From NCBI GenBank assembly GCA_045591315.1, contig JAZNSN010000010.1, positions 1 to 16,301 on the forward strand: DNA of 16,301 bases, written 5' to 3'. Each line of letters begins with the position of its first letter. Within the stretch, counting starts at the first letter, position 1. Position numbers and translations under genes: made by a program. This DNA is from HGM04593 sp045591315 (GTDB taxonomy: Bacteria; Bacteroidota; Bacteroidia; Bacteroidales; Bacteroidaceae). Shown piece after piece: positions 1-6,955 of this stretch. The notes under the pieces were generated by a model. The model searched no databases, was not told the DNA's origin, and saw only the letters and a list, made by a program, of their open reading frames with translations.

Positions 1-89
1 AGAATGCCCTTGAACTTCTCTACCGCTTCCTTCATCTGAGCATCAGACAAAACGGGAGTTAAAATGAAAACGGTTTCGTATTGATTCAT
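1..89 (-). CDS. rpsF: 30S ribosomal protein S6, N-terminal part (cut by window edge)
   Basis: The minus strand from the ATG at 89-87 reads MNQYETVFILTPVLSDAQ and continues to the edge as MKEAVEKFKGIL. This is the beta1-alpha1 start of bacterial ribosomal protein S6, whose family typically opens with a YE-[TI]-V-F-I-L-TP-x-LS pattern. S6 binds the central domain of 16S rRNA together with S18 in the small-subunit platform. Only about 29 codons are inside the window; the rest, and the expected rpsR and rplI downstream, lie outside. A Bacteroidetes-type promoter at 137-167 precedes it with an AT-rich leader of about 40 nt. The identification rests on a short but distinctive N-terminus. Confidence 0.9.
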   Translation of the reverse strand, partial: MNQYETVFILTPVLSDAQMKEAVEKFKGI

Positions 90-116
90 TTTTAATTAAT
101 AAATAGGTTAAACATT

Positions 117-130
117 CGTTTATCTAAACG
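117..130 (-). promoter_or_regulatory. 6-bp inverted repeat at the predicted rpsF RNA start
   Basis: CGTTTA (117-122) and TAAACG (125-130) form a perfect inverted repeat with a 2-nt centre. It starts about 6 nt downstream of the -7 box, so it lies at the expected transcription start of rpsF. It could be an operator or, less likely given the tiny loop, a hairpin at the 5' end of the mRNA. The position is seen directly; the function is inferred. Confidence 0.35.
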
Positions 131-136
131 CGGGTG

Positions 137-167
137 CAAAGATATGTATAATTTTCCAAATACCAAA
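137..167 (-). promoter_or_regulatory. Bacteroidetes-type promoter of rpsF
   Basis: On the minus strand TATCTTTG (137-144) is a perfect match to the -7 consensus TAnnTTTG. TTTG (164-167) sits 19 nt upstream as the -33 box. The predicted RNA start is near 130, about 40 nt before the rpsF ATG. Confidence 0.75.
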
Positions 168-267
168 GTTTTGCAGACACCTTTTTACACAAACCGGGAT
201 ATAACATGATAGAGAAGCGGCAAAGAAGCAAAGTTTTATTACCACAGAAATATTTTTATTAAAAAAA

Positions 268-299
268 TTTCGTTCTCTAAATTATTATATGTTTCTTTG
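268..299 (+). promoter_or_regulatory. weak candidate promoter for the 62-aa membrane protein
   Basis: TTTCTTTG (292-299) matches TAnnTTTG except at the second base. TTTC at 268-271 lies 20 nt upstream as an imperfect -33 box. The RNA would start near 305 and give a leader of about 28 nt before the ATG at 333. Confidence 0.35.
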
Positions 300-332
300 C
301 ATTTGGAATATAATCAAAATCAACATATAACT

Positions 333-521
333 ATGGCAAATAAACTGAAAACATTAGGATTTGCTCTCATCATCGTAGGAGCAATCATAATTATCCTCAG
401 CCACTTCTTGGGTTGGAACAACTACAACTCTGTTAACTTGGGCTCAGTTGCTTTGATGATTGCAGGCTTGGTTACATATATCAAGGCAAGCAAGAAGGTG
501 CGCGAACAGGATAACAACTAA
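333..521 (+). CDS. small two-helix membrane protein, function unknown
   Basis: A 62-residue protein beginning MANKLKTLGFALIIVGAI. The frame is open further upstream from a TTG at 297, but that start overlaps the likely promoter, so the ATG at 333 is preferred. There are two hydrophobic stretches, about residues 7-26 and 35-52. A short polar loop (GWNNYNSVN) separates them, and a charged tail (KASKKVREQDNN) follows. This fits a small inner-membrane hairpin protein with a cytoplasmic tail. I recognise no family with confidence; the general pattern of two helices with glycines recurs in small conserved Bacteroidetes proteins. It is divergent from rpsF, convergent with rprY, and followed after 7 bases by its own terminator, so it appears to be a single-gene unit. 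Its composition, start context and terminator support a real gene. Confidence 0.7.
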   Translation: MANKLKTLGFALIIVGAIIIILSHFLGWNNYNSVNLGSVALMIAGLVTYIKASKKVREQDNN

Positions 522-528
522 AAGGATT

Positions 529-556
529 AACGCCGGTTTTAGCCGGCGTTTTTCTT
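529..556 (+). terminator. rho-independent terminator after the small membrane protein
   Basis: AACGCCGG (529-536) pairs perfectly with CCGGCGTT (543-550) around a 6-nt loop, and a T-rich run follows to 554. It begins 7 bases after the stop codon. It may also slow transcripts coming from rprY on the other strand, although the T-run there is poor. Confidence 0.85.
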
Positions 557-578
557 ATCAACAAAAACAGCCCGGAAC

Positions 579-625
579 TGAAGTGAACCCCAAAGTTTTT
601 TGTCCAAACTTTGGGGTTCACTTCA
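579..625. repeat. perfect 20-bp inverted repeat resembling two abutted IS3-type tips
   Basis: Bases 579-598 are the exact reverse complement of 606-625, with a 7-nt centre (599-605). The arm starts TGAAGTGAACCCC and runs on as AAAGTTT. On the minus strand the arm plus centre continues to GGACA. This resembles the ends of IS3-family elements, which often open TGA, then a CCCC run, then AAGTTnGGACA. No transposase is present between the arms. ACTG occurs on both sides (577-580 and 625-628), which might be a target duplication but overlaps the repeat. It sits between two convergent genes and could also act as a bidirectional terminator. The symmetry is seen directly; the IS relationship comes from family knowledge without a search. 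Confidence 0.8.
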
Positions 626-643
626 CTGTTTTATTATACGTTG

Positions 644-1345
644 TTACGCTTCCACTTCTGGAGCAATAAGTTTGTACCCCTTGCCGTGGATGTTGATAAT
701 TTCAATTGAATCATCGGCTTTAAGGTGCTTGCGGAGCTTTGTGATATACACATCCATACTGCGGGCATTGAAATAATTGTCGTCGGTCCACACCGTCTTC
801 AGTGCAAAATCGCGTTGCAGAATCTCGTTCTGGTGAGCACATAAAAGGCTCAGAAGCTCAGACTCCTTAGTTGTCAGCTTGGTCTGCTGTTCATCGATAG
901 TAAGAAGCTGTTTCTGAGTGTCGAACTGGAAACGGCCAATCTTATAAAGGGTATTCTCTTTATTCTTCTTTCCACATACACGACGCAATATAGTCTCTAT
1001 TCTCACTACGAGAACCTCCATGCTGAACGGCTTTGTAATATAATCATCAGCACCTATCTTGAAGCCTTCAAGAATATCCTCATTCAGCGATTTGGCAGTC
1101 AAGAATATTATAGGAATCTCTGAATTCACGGCACGTATCTCCTGAGCGAGCGTAAAACCATCCTTGATAGGCATCATGACATCGAGCACGCATATATCGA
1201 ATTTTCCTTTCAAGAATGTCTTGTAACCGGCATCGCCATCGGGACAAAGTTCTGCATAATAGCCTTTTGCCTGCAAATACTCACGCAAAAGCATACCCAG
1301 GTTCTCATCATCCTCACACAATAGAATTCTCTGTTTCTCTTCCAT
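644..1345 (-). CDS. rprY: OmpR-family response regulator RprY
   Basis: A 233-residue protein with an N-terminal receiver domain (about 5-118) and a C-terminal winged-helix DNA-binding domain (about 135-228). Receiver residues are intact: acidic pocket E11-D12-D13, phospho-acceptor D55 in VLDVMMP, T83, and K105 in TKPF. The C-terminal part carries the usual LTxKESELL and RSMDVYITKLRKHL patterns of OmpR/PhoB proteins, ending with HGKGYKL. Its length and the matching kinase directly upstream identify the RprX/RprY pair of Bacteroides, first described in B. fragilis. Homologues in Porphyromonas are linked to oxidative stress and sodium-pump genes; target genes here are not visible. The start ATG lies 6 bases after the rprX stop, so the two are almost certainly co-transcribed and perhaps translationally coupled. 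Confidence 0.93.
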   Translation of the reverse strand: MEEKQRILLCEDDENLGMLLREYLQAKGYYAELCPDGDAGYKTFLKGKFDICVLDVMMPIKDGFTLAQEIRAVNSEIPIIFLTAKSLNEDILEGFKIGADDYITKPFSMEVLVVRIETILRRVCGKKNKENTLYKIGRFQFDTQKQLLTIDEQQTKLTTKESELLSLLCAHQNEILQRDFALKTVWTDDNYFNARSMDVYITKLRKHLKADDSIEIINIHGKGYKLIAPEVEA

Positions 1346-1351
1346 AATCTT

Positions 1352-2890
1352 TTATTTTAAAGGTAATACAATTATAAATGTTGTTCCTGCACCCAGCTCA
1401 CTTTCAGCACGTATCGTACCTCTATGCGCCTGTACAATCTGCTTGACATAGGCCAAGCCCAGACCAAATCCTTTCACATCGTGCACATTTCCGGTATGCA
1501 CCCTGTAGAACTTATCGAATATCTTTTTCAGATTTTCCTTGCTTATTCCTATACCATTATCCTTTATTGATAGCATAAACTTGCCGTTTGCATTCCAAGT
1601 CCTTATCTCAAGCGACATGGGCACATCCTGACGCTTGTACTTCATTGCGTTGTCCATGAGATTGAACACCACGTTGGTAAAATGCATCTCATCGACATAT
1701 ATAAAGGGGTCATCAGCTTCAAGTTCCGATGTTATGGCGCCACCGTTCTGCTCAACCTTGACGGCAAAGGTATTTATTATACCAAGAACAAGCTCATTGG
1801 CATCAAGTTCCTTCATCTTCAAGGCAGCAGTATTCTTGTCATCGAACATAGACATCTGCAACACCTTATCGACCTGAAAACGCAGTCTCTTCGTCTCACT
1901 CGCTATTGCACCCGACAGTTTCTTGAACATTTCAGGCGACTTCGCTACCGACTGGTCCTGCAACATCTGTGCAGCCAAAGATATTGTCGATATCGGTGTC
2001 TTGAATTCATGAGTCATATTATTTATGAAATCGTTCTTCATTTCCGTAATCTTCTTATGCCTTACAGCCATATACAATGTTATCATGAATGTTATTAACA
2101 AAACAAACGTGAATAACAGAGAAGGAAGCATAAATTTAACCGAACCGTAAATATATTTGTTCAGGAACAATGTCGGGAAATTTATCTCAAGCGTTGCAGC
2201 TCTCATAGGCGGGTCGTTCTTGAAAAGCATCTCGGAATAGACCTTGCCGCTTTCATGCTTCTCATAGTCGGGACAACGATAGACCTCACGACCGTTGCTG
2301 GCAAGCACCCTGAAATGATAGGGCAAGTCAATACCGTTATTGGCAAGCTCGTTCTTGAGAGTATTGTCAAGGCTTCGGAAGTTTATGCGGCTCTTAAGCG
2401 GCTTCTCGCTTGCCTGATACAGCATATTATATACTACTTCATCAAGCACTGCACGCTGATACTTGTACCTCATTCTCAAGACATCGAGCGACAAGCGTTG
2501 CGCCTCCTCGACAGAGAGGTTCTTTCTGCCGCTATGAGTCTTAAGAGTGCTCTCGAAATGAGGAGGATTGGAAACAATTGTCTTGAATTCAAAAGTCGAA
2601 ACCACATCACCGCTTTCGGATGAGGTGACATAGCTATGTTCAAGCTTTATACCGGAATCGTTCAACTGGCCGCTCAATATATCGCGCTGAATATCCTTTG
2701 AAAGATACTGCCGCATCTCATCCATCTCCAAAGAATATGAAGCCTGGTAAAGACTACGGCGCACGCCCTCTTCAAAATGCTGCCTGCGCATTTCAATCAT
2801 AGTATCTATGTACGACACCTGCAGATAAAGGAGGGCCACACAACAGATACCCATTACAAGGCCGACAATCCAAATCGTATTCTTTTTCAT
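1352..2890 (-). CDS. rprX: membrane sensor histidine kinase RprX
   Basis: A 512-residue sensor kinase partnering RprY. The start is taken at MKKNTIWIVG (ATG at 2890); the frame extends 14 codons further upstream, but that part lacks kinase-family character and overlaps a promoter-like box. Transmembrane helix 1 is about residues 6-24, a periplasmic sensor region of roughly 225 residues follows, and helix 2 is about 254-276. The catalytic core has an H-box NNMTHEFKTPIST with phospho-acceptor H294, an N-box with N410 and N414, a G1 box DNGIGIS (444-450) and a G2 box GFGLGLAY (474-481). All ATP-binding motifs look intact. The periplasmic part resembles no ligand-binding fold I can name, so the signal is unknown. 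It is transcribed towards rprY and separated from fusA2 by a terminator. Confidence 0.93.
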   Translation of the reverse strand: MKKNTIWIVGLVMGICCVALLYLQVSYIDTMIEMRRQHFEEGVRRSLYQASYSLEMDEMRQYLSKDIQRDILSGQLNDSGIKLEHSYVTSSESGDVVSTFEFKTIVSNPPHFESTLKTHSGRKNLSVEEAQRLSLDVLRMRYKYQRAVLDEVVYNMLYQASEKPLKSRINFRSLDNTLKNELANNGIDLPYHFRVLASNGREVYRCPDYEKHESGKVYSEMLFKNDPPMRAATLEINFPTLFLNKYIYGSVKFMLPSLLFTFVLLITFMITLYMAVRHKKITEMKNDFINNMTHEFKTPISTISLAAQMLQDQSVAKSPEMFKKLSGAIASETKRLRFQVDKVLQMSMFDDKNTAALKMKELDANELVLGIINTFAVKVEQNGGAITSELEADDPFIYVDEMHFTNVVFNLMDNAMKYKRQDVPMSLEIRTWNANGKFMLSIKDNGIGISKENLKKIFDKFYRVHTGNVHDVKGFGLGLAYVKQIVQAHRGTIRAESELGAGTTFIIVLPLK

Positions 2891-2894
2891 ACAA

Positions 2895-2928
2895 CAAATA
2901 TAAACAGAAGAACCATAGAGTGTACAAC
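2895..2928 (-). promoter_or_regulatory. candidate promoter of rprXY, very close to the start codon
   Basis: The minus strand has TATATTTG at 2895-2902, a perfect TAnnTTTG. GTTG (2925-2928) lies 22 nt upstream as a partial -33 box. The box ends only 4 nt before the rprX ATG, so a transcript from it would have almost no leader. The spacing makes this tentative. Confidence 0.4.
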
Positions 2929-3052
2929 ACAAGAGAGTCTTTTATCTTATTTTTTCTTTTTATTAACAAAAATGAATACATTAATTGCGATTTAAGCAAG
3001 TTAAATCCAACAAAAAGCAACTATTCTGCAAAACAAGAAATCAATTTAACTA

Positions 3053-3082
3053 AAAAAGGGTAGCCATACGGCTACCCTTTTT
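3053..3082 (-). terminator. bidirectional-looking terminator after fusA2
   Basis: GGGTAGCC (3058-3065) and GGCTACCC (3070-3077) form an 8-bp stem with a 4-nt loop, flanked by A-run and T-run that extend the pairing (3053-3082). On the minus strand it lies 22 bases after the fusA2 stop and ends in a T-run, separating fusA2 from rprXY. Confidence 0.9.
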
Positions 3083-3104
3083 AATAAAATCAGTTAACTG
3101 GTCA

Positions 3105-5258
3105 TTATTCTTCGTCCTTAACAGCCAGTTCCTCAACAAGCTTGTTCTGAACATCGCCAGGAACCAGTTCGTATGTAGAAGGCGACATAATGAACGATGC
3201 GCGTCCGCCAGTGAGAGAACTCAATGTTGTAGAGTAAGAAGCCATCTCTTTCAAAGGAACCTTTGCAGAGAGTTTCTCATATCCGTTCTCGCTCTCCATA
3301 CCCATAATCATACCGCGACGGCCCTGGATATCACTCATCACATCACCCATCTTGTCGGACGGAACGAAAACCTCTACATCATATACAGGTTCAAGAATCT
3401 TTGGACCTGCCTCACGGAACGCAGCACTGAAGGCATTGCGTCCTGCAAGCATGAATGAAAGCTCGTTTGAATCAACCGGGTGCATCTTTCCGTCGTAAAC
3501 GATTACACGCACATCACGTGCATAAGAGCCAGTAAGAGGGCCACGCTCCATACGCTCCATTACACCCTTGAGGATTGCCGGCATGAAACGTGCATCGATA
3601 CTACCGCCCACAATGCTGTTAACGAATACAAGCTTACCGCCCCAATCAAGTGTAACCTCTTCGGTACCCTTTGCATTTATCTTGAACTCCTGACCGCCGA
3701 AACGATAGACCTCCTGCAATGGCTTGCCGTCCTCGTATGGTTCAACAATCATGTGAACCTCACCGAACTGACCTGCACCACCCGACTGCTTCTTGTGACG
3801 GTAATCGGCACGTGCAGCCTTTGTAATTGTCTCGCGATAAGGAATCTTAGGCTCCTCGTACTTGACCTGAATCTTCTCTACATTCTCAAGACGCCATTTG
3901 AGAGTACGCAAGTGGAATTCACCCTGACCGTAAACGATTGTCTGGCGCAACTCTTTAGACTGTTCGATACGCCATGTAGGATCCTCTTCGTGCATACGGT
4001 TGAGAATCTGCATCATCTTCTCGATTTCGGACTCGTTTACAGGCTTGATAGCACGTGAATACTTAGAAGCCGGATACTTGACAAGAGAGAATCTGTTGCT
4101 TGAATCCTTGGCATTCAGAGTATTTCCAATCTTGACATCCTTAAGCTTTACTGTACAGCCGAGGTCACCTGCCTTGAGTTCATCAACAGCCACACGGTTC
4201 GCACCGGCACTGCAATAGAGCTGGGCAATGCGCTCCTTTGAGCCACGGTCGGCATTCAGGAGATCGTCACCGGCCTTGAGAGTTCCGCTCATTACCTTGA
4301 AGTAGTTGACCTCACCGATATGCGGCTCAACCGATGTCTTGTAGAAGAAGATAGATGTAGGAGCCTCACTGTTATAAGGAACAGTCTCGCCCTCTGCATT
4401 AACAGGCTGAGGCATGTCTGTAATCTCCGGAGCAACATTTGCAAGGAACTCAAGCAGACGGCTTACAGCAACGTCTGTTGACGCAGAACAGCAAAGCACC
4501 GGATAAACGCTGTCTGTAGAAAGACCCATACGTGCACCCATACGGATTTCGTCAGTTGTCAACTCTTCAGACTCGAAGAACTTATCCATAAGACCCTCTT
4601 CATTCTCTGCAGCCTTCTCTACAAGTTCCATGTGAAGAGCCTTGGCCTTCTCCAGCTCACCAGCCGGGATATCCTCCACGATAGGAGCCTGACCTTCGCC
4701 TGTAAATGTAAGCTTCTTCATCAACAGCACGTCAATGATTGTACTGAAGCCAGGACCGGCATTCAACGGATACTGCACCGGAACAACCTTTGAACCATAG
4801 ATAGACTGCAACTGCTCAACGATTGTATCATAGTCGCACTTCTCGTTATCGACCTGGTTGACAACGAACATCATAGGCTTCTTCATTTTCTTGATGTAGC
4901 GGTAGCAGTTCTGTGTACCTACCTCAACACCATACTGGCCATTGATGACCATCATTGCCAAATCGGCAACAGTCATGGCACTTACCATACTTCCAGCGAA
5001 GTCGTCGGAACCCGGACAGTCGATAAGGTTCAGTTTCTTGCCGGCCTGTTCAATCTGGAATACAGTTGAAAACACCGAATAGCCATACTCCTGCTCAACA
5101 GGGAAGTAGTCACTAACGGTGTTCTTTGCCTCAATTGTACCTCTGCGCTTGATAATGCCACCCTCAAAGAGCATAGACTCCGTGAGAGTGGTTTTTCCAG
5201 AGCCGGAACATCCTACGATCGCAATGTTTTTGATTTCGTTGGTTTGATAAGTTTTCAT
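3105..5258 (-). CDS. fusA2: elongation factor G paralogue (EF-G2/FusA2 type) with altered GTPase motifs
   Basis: A 717-residue protein with full EF-G architecture: G domain (about 8-280), domain II, domain III, domain IV (including RHKKQSGGAGQFGEV) and domain V near the C-terminus. It should bind the ribosome and drive tRNA-mRNA translocation. The P-loop GCSGSGKT (16-23) is intact. Switch II reads DCPGSDDF (80-87), so the catalytic histidine of DxPGHxDF is Ser84. The switch I motif normally reading RGITI is YGYSV and two residues shorter, and NKxD is NQVD (134-137). These changes fit the Bacteroides EF-G2, reported in B. thetaiotaomicron to work without GTP hydrolysis, to matter for gut colonisation and to be controlled by the carbon-responsive regulator Cur. 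Whether this protein lacks GTPase activity is inferred. The canonical EF-G gene is not in this window. Confidence 0.88.
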   Translation of the reverse strand: MKTYQTNEIKNIAIVGCSGSGKTTLTESMLFEGGIIKRRGTIEAKNTVSDYFPVEQEYGYSVFSTVFQIEQAGKKLNLIDCPGSDDFAGSMVSAMTVADLAMMVINGQYGVEVGTQNCYRYIKKMKKPMMFVVNQVDNEKCDYDTIVEQLQSIYGSKVVPVQYPLNAGPGFSTIIDVLLMKKLTFTGEGQAPIVEDIPAGELEKAKALHMELVEKAAENEEGLMDKFFESEELTTDEIRMGARMGLSTDSVYPVLCCSASTDVAVSRLLEFLANVAPEITDMPQPVNAEGETVPYNSEAPTSIFFYKTSVEPHIGEVNYFKVMSGTLKAGDDLLNADRGSKERIAQLYCSAGANRVAVDELKAGDLGCTVKLKDVKIGNTLNAKDSSNRFSLVKYPASKYSRAIKPVNESEIEKMMQILNRMHEEDPTWRIEQSKELRQTIVYGQGEFHLRTLKWRLENVEKIQVKYEEPKIPYRETITKAARADYRHKKQSGGAGQFGEVHMIVEPYEDGKPLQEVYRFGGQEFKINAKGTEEVTLDWGGKLVFVNSIVGGSIDARFMPAILKGVMERMERGPLTGSYARDVRVIVYDGKMHPVDSNELSFMLAGRNAFSAAFREAGPKILEPVYDVEVFVPSDKMGDVMSDIQGRRGMIMGMESENGYEKLSAKVPLKEMASYSTTLSSLTGGRASFIMSPSTYELVPGDVQNKLVEELAVKDEE

Positions 5259-5392
5259 ACTATTTTTGTTTTAAGCAGGAAAAGGTGCATCAGCTACAAA
5301 ATAAATAATCATCATCCTTTGCGGCAGTTTTTATCAATCCTATGCCAGCACCCGTTCCAATCGGTTAGTTAGTTAAAGTTTCAAATGAGTTG

Positions 5393-5424
5393 GCAATGTA
5401 GGAATTTTTCGAAACAAAAGCAAA
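5393..5424 (-). promoter_or_regulatory. tentative fusA2 promoter with a long leader
   Basis: On the minus strand TTTG (5421-5424) lies exactly 20 nt upstream of TACATTGC (5393-5400), a partial match to TAnnTTTG. If used, it gives a leader of about 125-130 nt before the fusA2 ATG. No better match was found in the 5259-5463 gap. Binding sites for an activator such as Cur cannot be judged by eye. Confidence 0.3.
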
Positions 5425-5438
5425 TAGAAAGCAAGGCT

Positions 5439-5471
5439 TTTTATCTCAAGAAATAAAAAAAGTTATCTTTG
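5439..5471 (+). promoter_or_regulatory. promoter of hemW
   Basis: TATCTTTG (5464-5471) is a perfect TAnnTTTG box; a weak T-rich -33 element (5439-5442) lies 21 nt upstream. The predicted start near 5478 leaves a leader of about 15 nt before the GTG at 5493 and excludes the upstream TTG at 5469 as the start codon. Confidence 0.65.
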
Positions 5472-5492
5472 CAGCGAAAAAGAGTACAAAAA

Positions 5493-6620
5493 GTGGCAGG
5501 AATATATATACATATACCATTTTGCAAGCAGAGGTGCAATTACTGCGCATTCTATTCATCTACCTTATATAATATACAGGAGAAGTATGTCGATGCACTA
5601 TGCCGTGAAATTGTCGAGAGAAAGGAATACCTGAATGAGGAGACCATTGAGACAATATACTTTGGCGGAGGGACTCCTTCGACGCTCACCATCGCGCAGC
5701 TGCAGAAGATATGCAGCACCGTCTATGCCACATACCGGATATCCGAGAATCCGGAAGTAACAATAGAGTGCAACCCCGATGACCTTACCGAGGAGTTCCT
5801 TTCCGTTTTGCGCACGATGCCGTTCAACAGGATAAGCATGGGAGTCCAGAGTTTCAACGATGAACAGCTGAAACGTCTTGGACGCAGACATAACGCCGAA
5901 AAAGCACGTCAAGCCGTGAAGAATGCACGGGAAGCAGGATTTTCAAATATAAGCATCGACCTGATGTTCGCACTTCCCGGCTCTACTGCAGAAGAGTGGC
6001 AGAACGACCTTGAAAGTGCTATAGAGCTTAAGCCCGACCACATTTCGGCATACAATCTCATGTACGAGGAAGGGACACCGCTCTACCGTGCTCTGCAAAG
6101 AGGAGATTTCCGGGAGTTGAGCGAAGAGGAGAATGTAAAGCAGTTCGAAATGCTTATAGAAAACATAAAGAAAGCAGGATACCGGCACTATGAGATATCC
6201 AACTTCGCAATGCCAGGCAAGGAGAGCCGCCACAACAGCAGCTACTGGAACGGCACACCGTATCTTGGCTGCGGAGCTGCTGCACACTCATACAACGGAA
6301 CATCACGCCAATGGAATATTGCCGACATTAAGGAATATATAAAAGGTATAGAGAACGGCGAGCATAACTGCGAAATAGAGCACTTGAGCGAAGAGGAACG
6401 CTACAACGATACGATACTGACACGCTTGCGCACTGCTGACGGCATACCGTTGGAATGGATGAAAGAGAGATTCAGTGCCAGGCTTAACGCCTACATGCTG
6501 CGCGCCGCAAGGAAAGAAATAGCACTTGGCAATCTCAAGGAAGAGAACGGTCACCTGTCGCTGACCCCAAAAGGAATATTCATAAGCGACGCGATAATCA
6601 GGGAACTGATATATGTATAG
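5493..6620 (+). CDS. hemW: radical-SAM haem chaperone HemW (HemN-like)
   Basis: A 375-residue protein starting at a GTG (MAGIYIHIPFCKQRCNYC). This start matches the usual HemW N-terminus, and the in-frame TTG at 5469 lies inside the promoter box. The radical-SAM cluster motif is CxxxCxxC (C11, C15, C18) followed by AF, as in HemW. The fourth cysteine typical of HemN coproporphyrinogen dehydrogenase is missing, so the old annotation as an oxygen-independent oxidase is unlikely. GGGTPS (58-63) is the SAM-binding glycine motif, and a HemN C-terminal domain lies at about 300-370. HemW binds haem and passes it to target proteins such as respiratory enzymes. It is divergent from fusA2 and convergent with the regulator at 6665-6955. 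Confidence 0.93.
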   Translation: MAGIYIHIPFCKQRCNYCAFYSSTLYNIQEKYVDALCREIVERKEYLNEETIETIYFGGGTPSTLTIAQLQKICSTVYATYRISENPEVTIECNPDDLTEEFLSVLRTMPFNRISMGVQSFNDEQLKRLGRRHNAEKARQAVKNAREAGFSNISIDLMFALPGSTAEEWQNDLESAIELKPDHISAYNLMYEEGTPLYRALQRGDFRELSEEENVKQFEMLIENIKKAGYRHYEISNFAMPGKESRHNSSYWNGTPYLGCGAAAHSYNGTSRQWNIADIKEYIKGIENGEHNCEIEHLSEEERYNDTILTRLRTADGIPLEWMKERFSARLNAYMLRAARKEIALGNLKEENGHLSLTPKGIFISDAIIRELIYV

Positions 6621-6627
6621 CAACAGA

Positions 6628-6658
6628 GCAACCCTTGCCCACAAAAAGGAAGGGTTGC
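6628..6658. terminator. hairpin between convergent hemW and regulator genes
   Basis: GCAACCCTT (6628-6636) pairs perfectly with AAGGGTTGC (6650-6658) around a 13-nt loop. It sits between two convergent genes, 7 bases from each stop codon. Neither strand shows a strong T-run after the stem, so termination would be weak or need other factors. Confidence 0.5.
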
Positions 6659-6664
6659 ACATAT

Positions 6665-6955
6665 TTATATCTTATCTCCCAAATAACTCCTCAATGCCGA
6701 AATATACTCCTCAAAAGCAGAAATACCTTCCGGTGTTATTAAGCACGTAGTACGGGGCATTTTACCTTTAAATCCCTTTTCCAGCTTAATATAACCGGCT
6801 TTCTGCAATTTATCCAACTGTACGCTCAAGTTGCCGGCTGTTGCTTTTGTAAGCTCCTTAATATAGACAAAATCAGCATTCTCCACACTTATCAGCAGGG
6901 AAACGACTGCAAGACGCAGTTCGGAGTGCAACAAAGGATTCAGCTCTTTAAACAT
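6665..6955 (-). CDS. small winged-helix transcriptional regulator (HTH_34-like)
   Basis: A 96-residue single-domain regulator starting MFKELNPLLHSELRLAVV at an ATG at 6955. The frame extends upstream inside the preceding gene but without domain character. The helix-turn-helix is about residues 30-60 (IKELTKATAGNLSVQLDKLQKAGYI) in two parts, and the wing carries KGFKGKMPRTTCLIT. This pattern fits the PF13601-type winged-helix family, which is related to MarR/ArsR proteins and binds DNA as a dimer. No cysteine pair or other metal site is apparent. It overlaps the end of the upstream membrane-protein gene by 16 bp, so the two are translationally coupled. A likely role is local regulation of its own operon, with the membrane protein as a sensor or target; that role is inferred from context. 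Confidence 0.85.
   Translation of the reverse strand: MFKELNPLLHSELRLAVVSLLISVENADFVYIKELTKATAGNLSVQLDKLQKAGYIKLEKGFKGKMPRTTCLITPEGISAFEEYISALRSYLGDKI

Noticed and set aside
3480..4058. 192-codon plus-strand frame opposite fusA2
   Set aside because: It is antisense to a conserved EF-G paralogue and its cysteine- and leucine-rich translation resembles no protein family.
5290..5361. Open stretch of about 23 codons in the fusA2 leader (minus strand) reading IGTGAGIGLIKTAAK and ending in TGA
   Set aside because: It has no ATG or GTG start and no separate evidence of translation; a run of this length arises easily by chance.
5363..5376. Tandem GTTA repeats in the gap between fusA2 and hemW
   Set aside because: Only three short units (GTTAGTTAGTTA) are present, within the range expected in AT-rich intergenic DNA.
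5493..6620. Coproporphyrinogen III dehydrogenase (HemN) as the function of the radical-SAM gene
   Set aside because: The residue after CxxxCxxC is AF rather than GC, so the HemN fourth cysteine is missing; the protein fits HemW.
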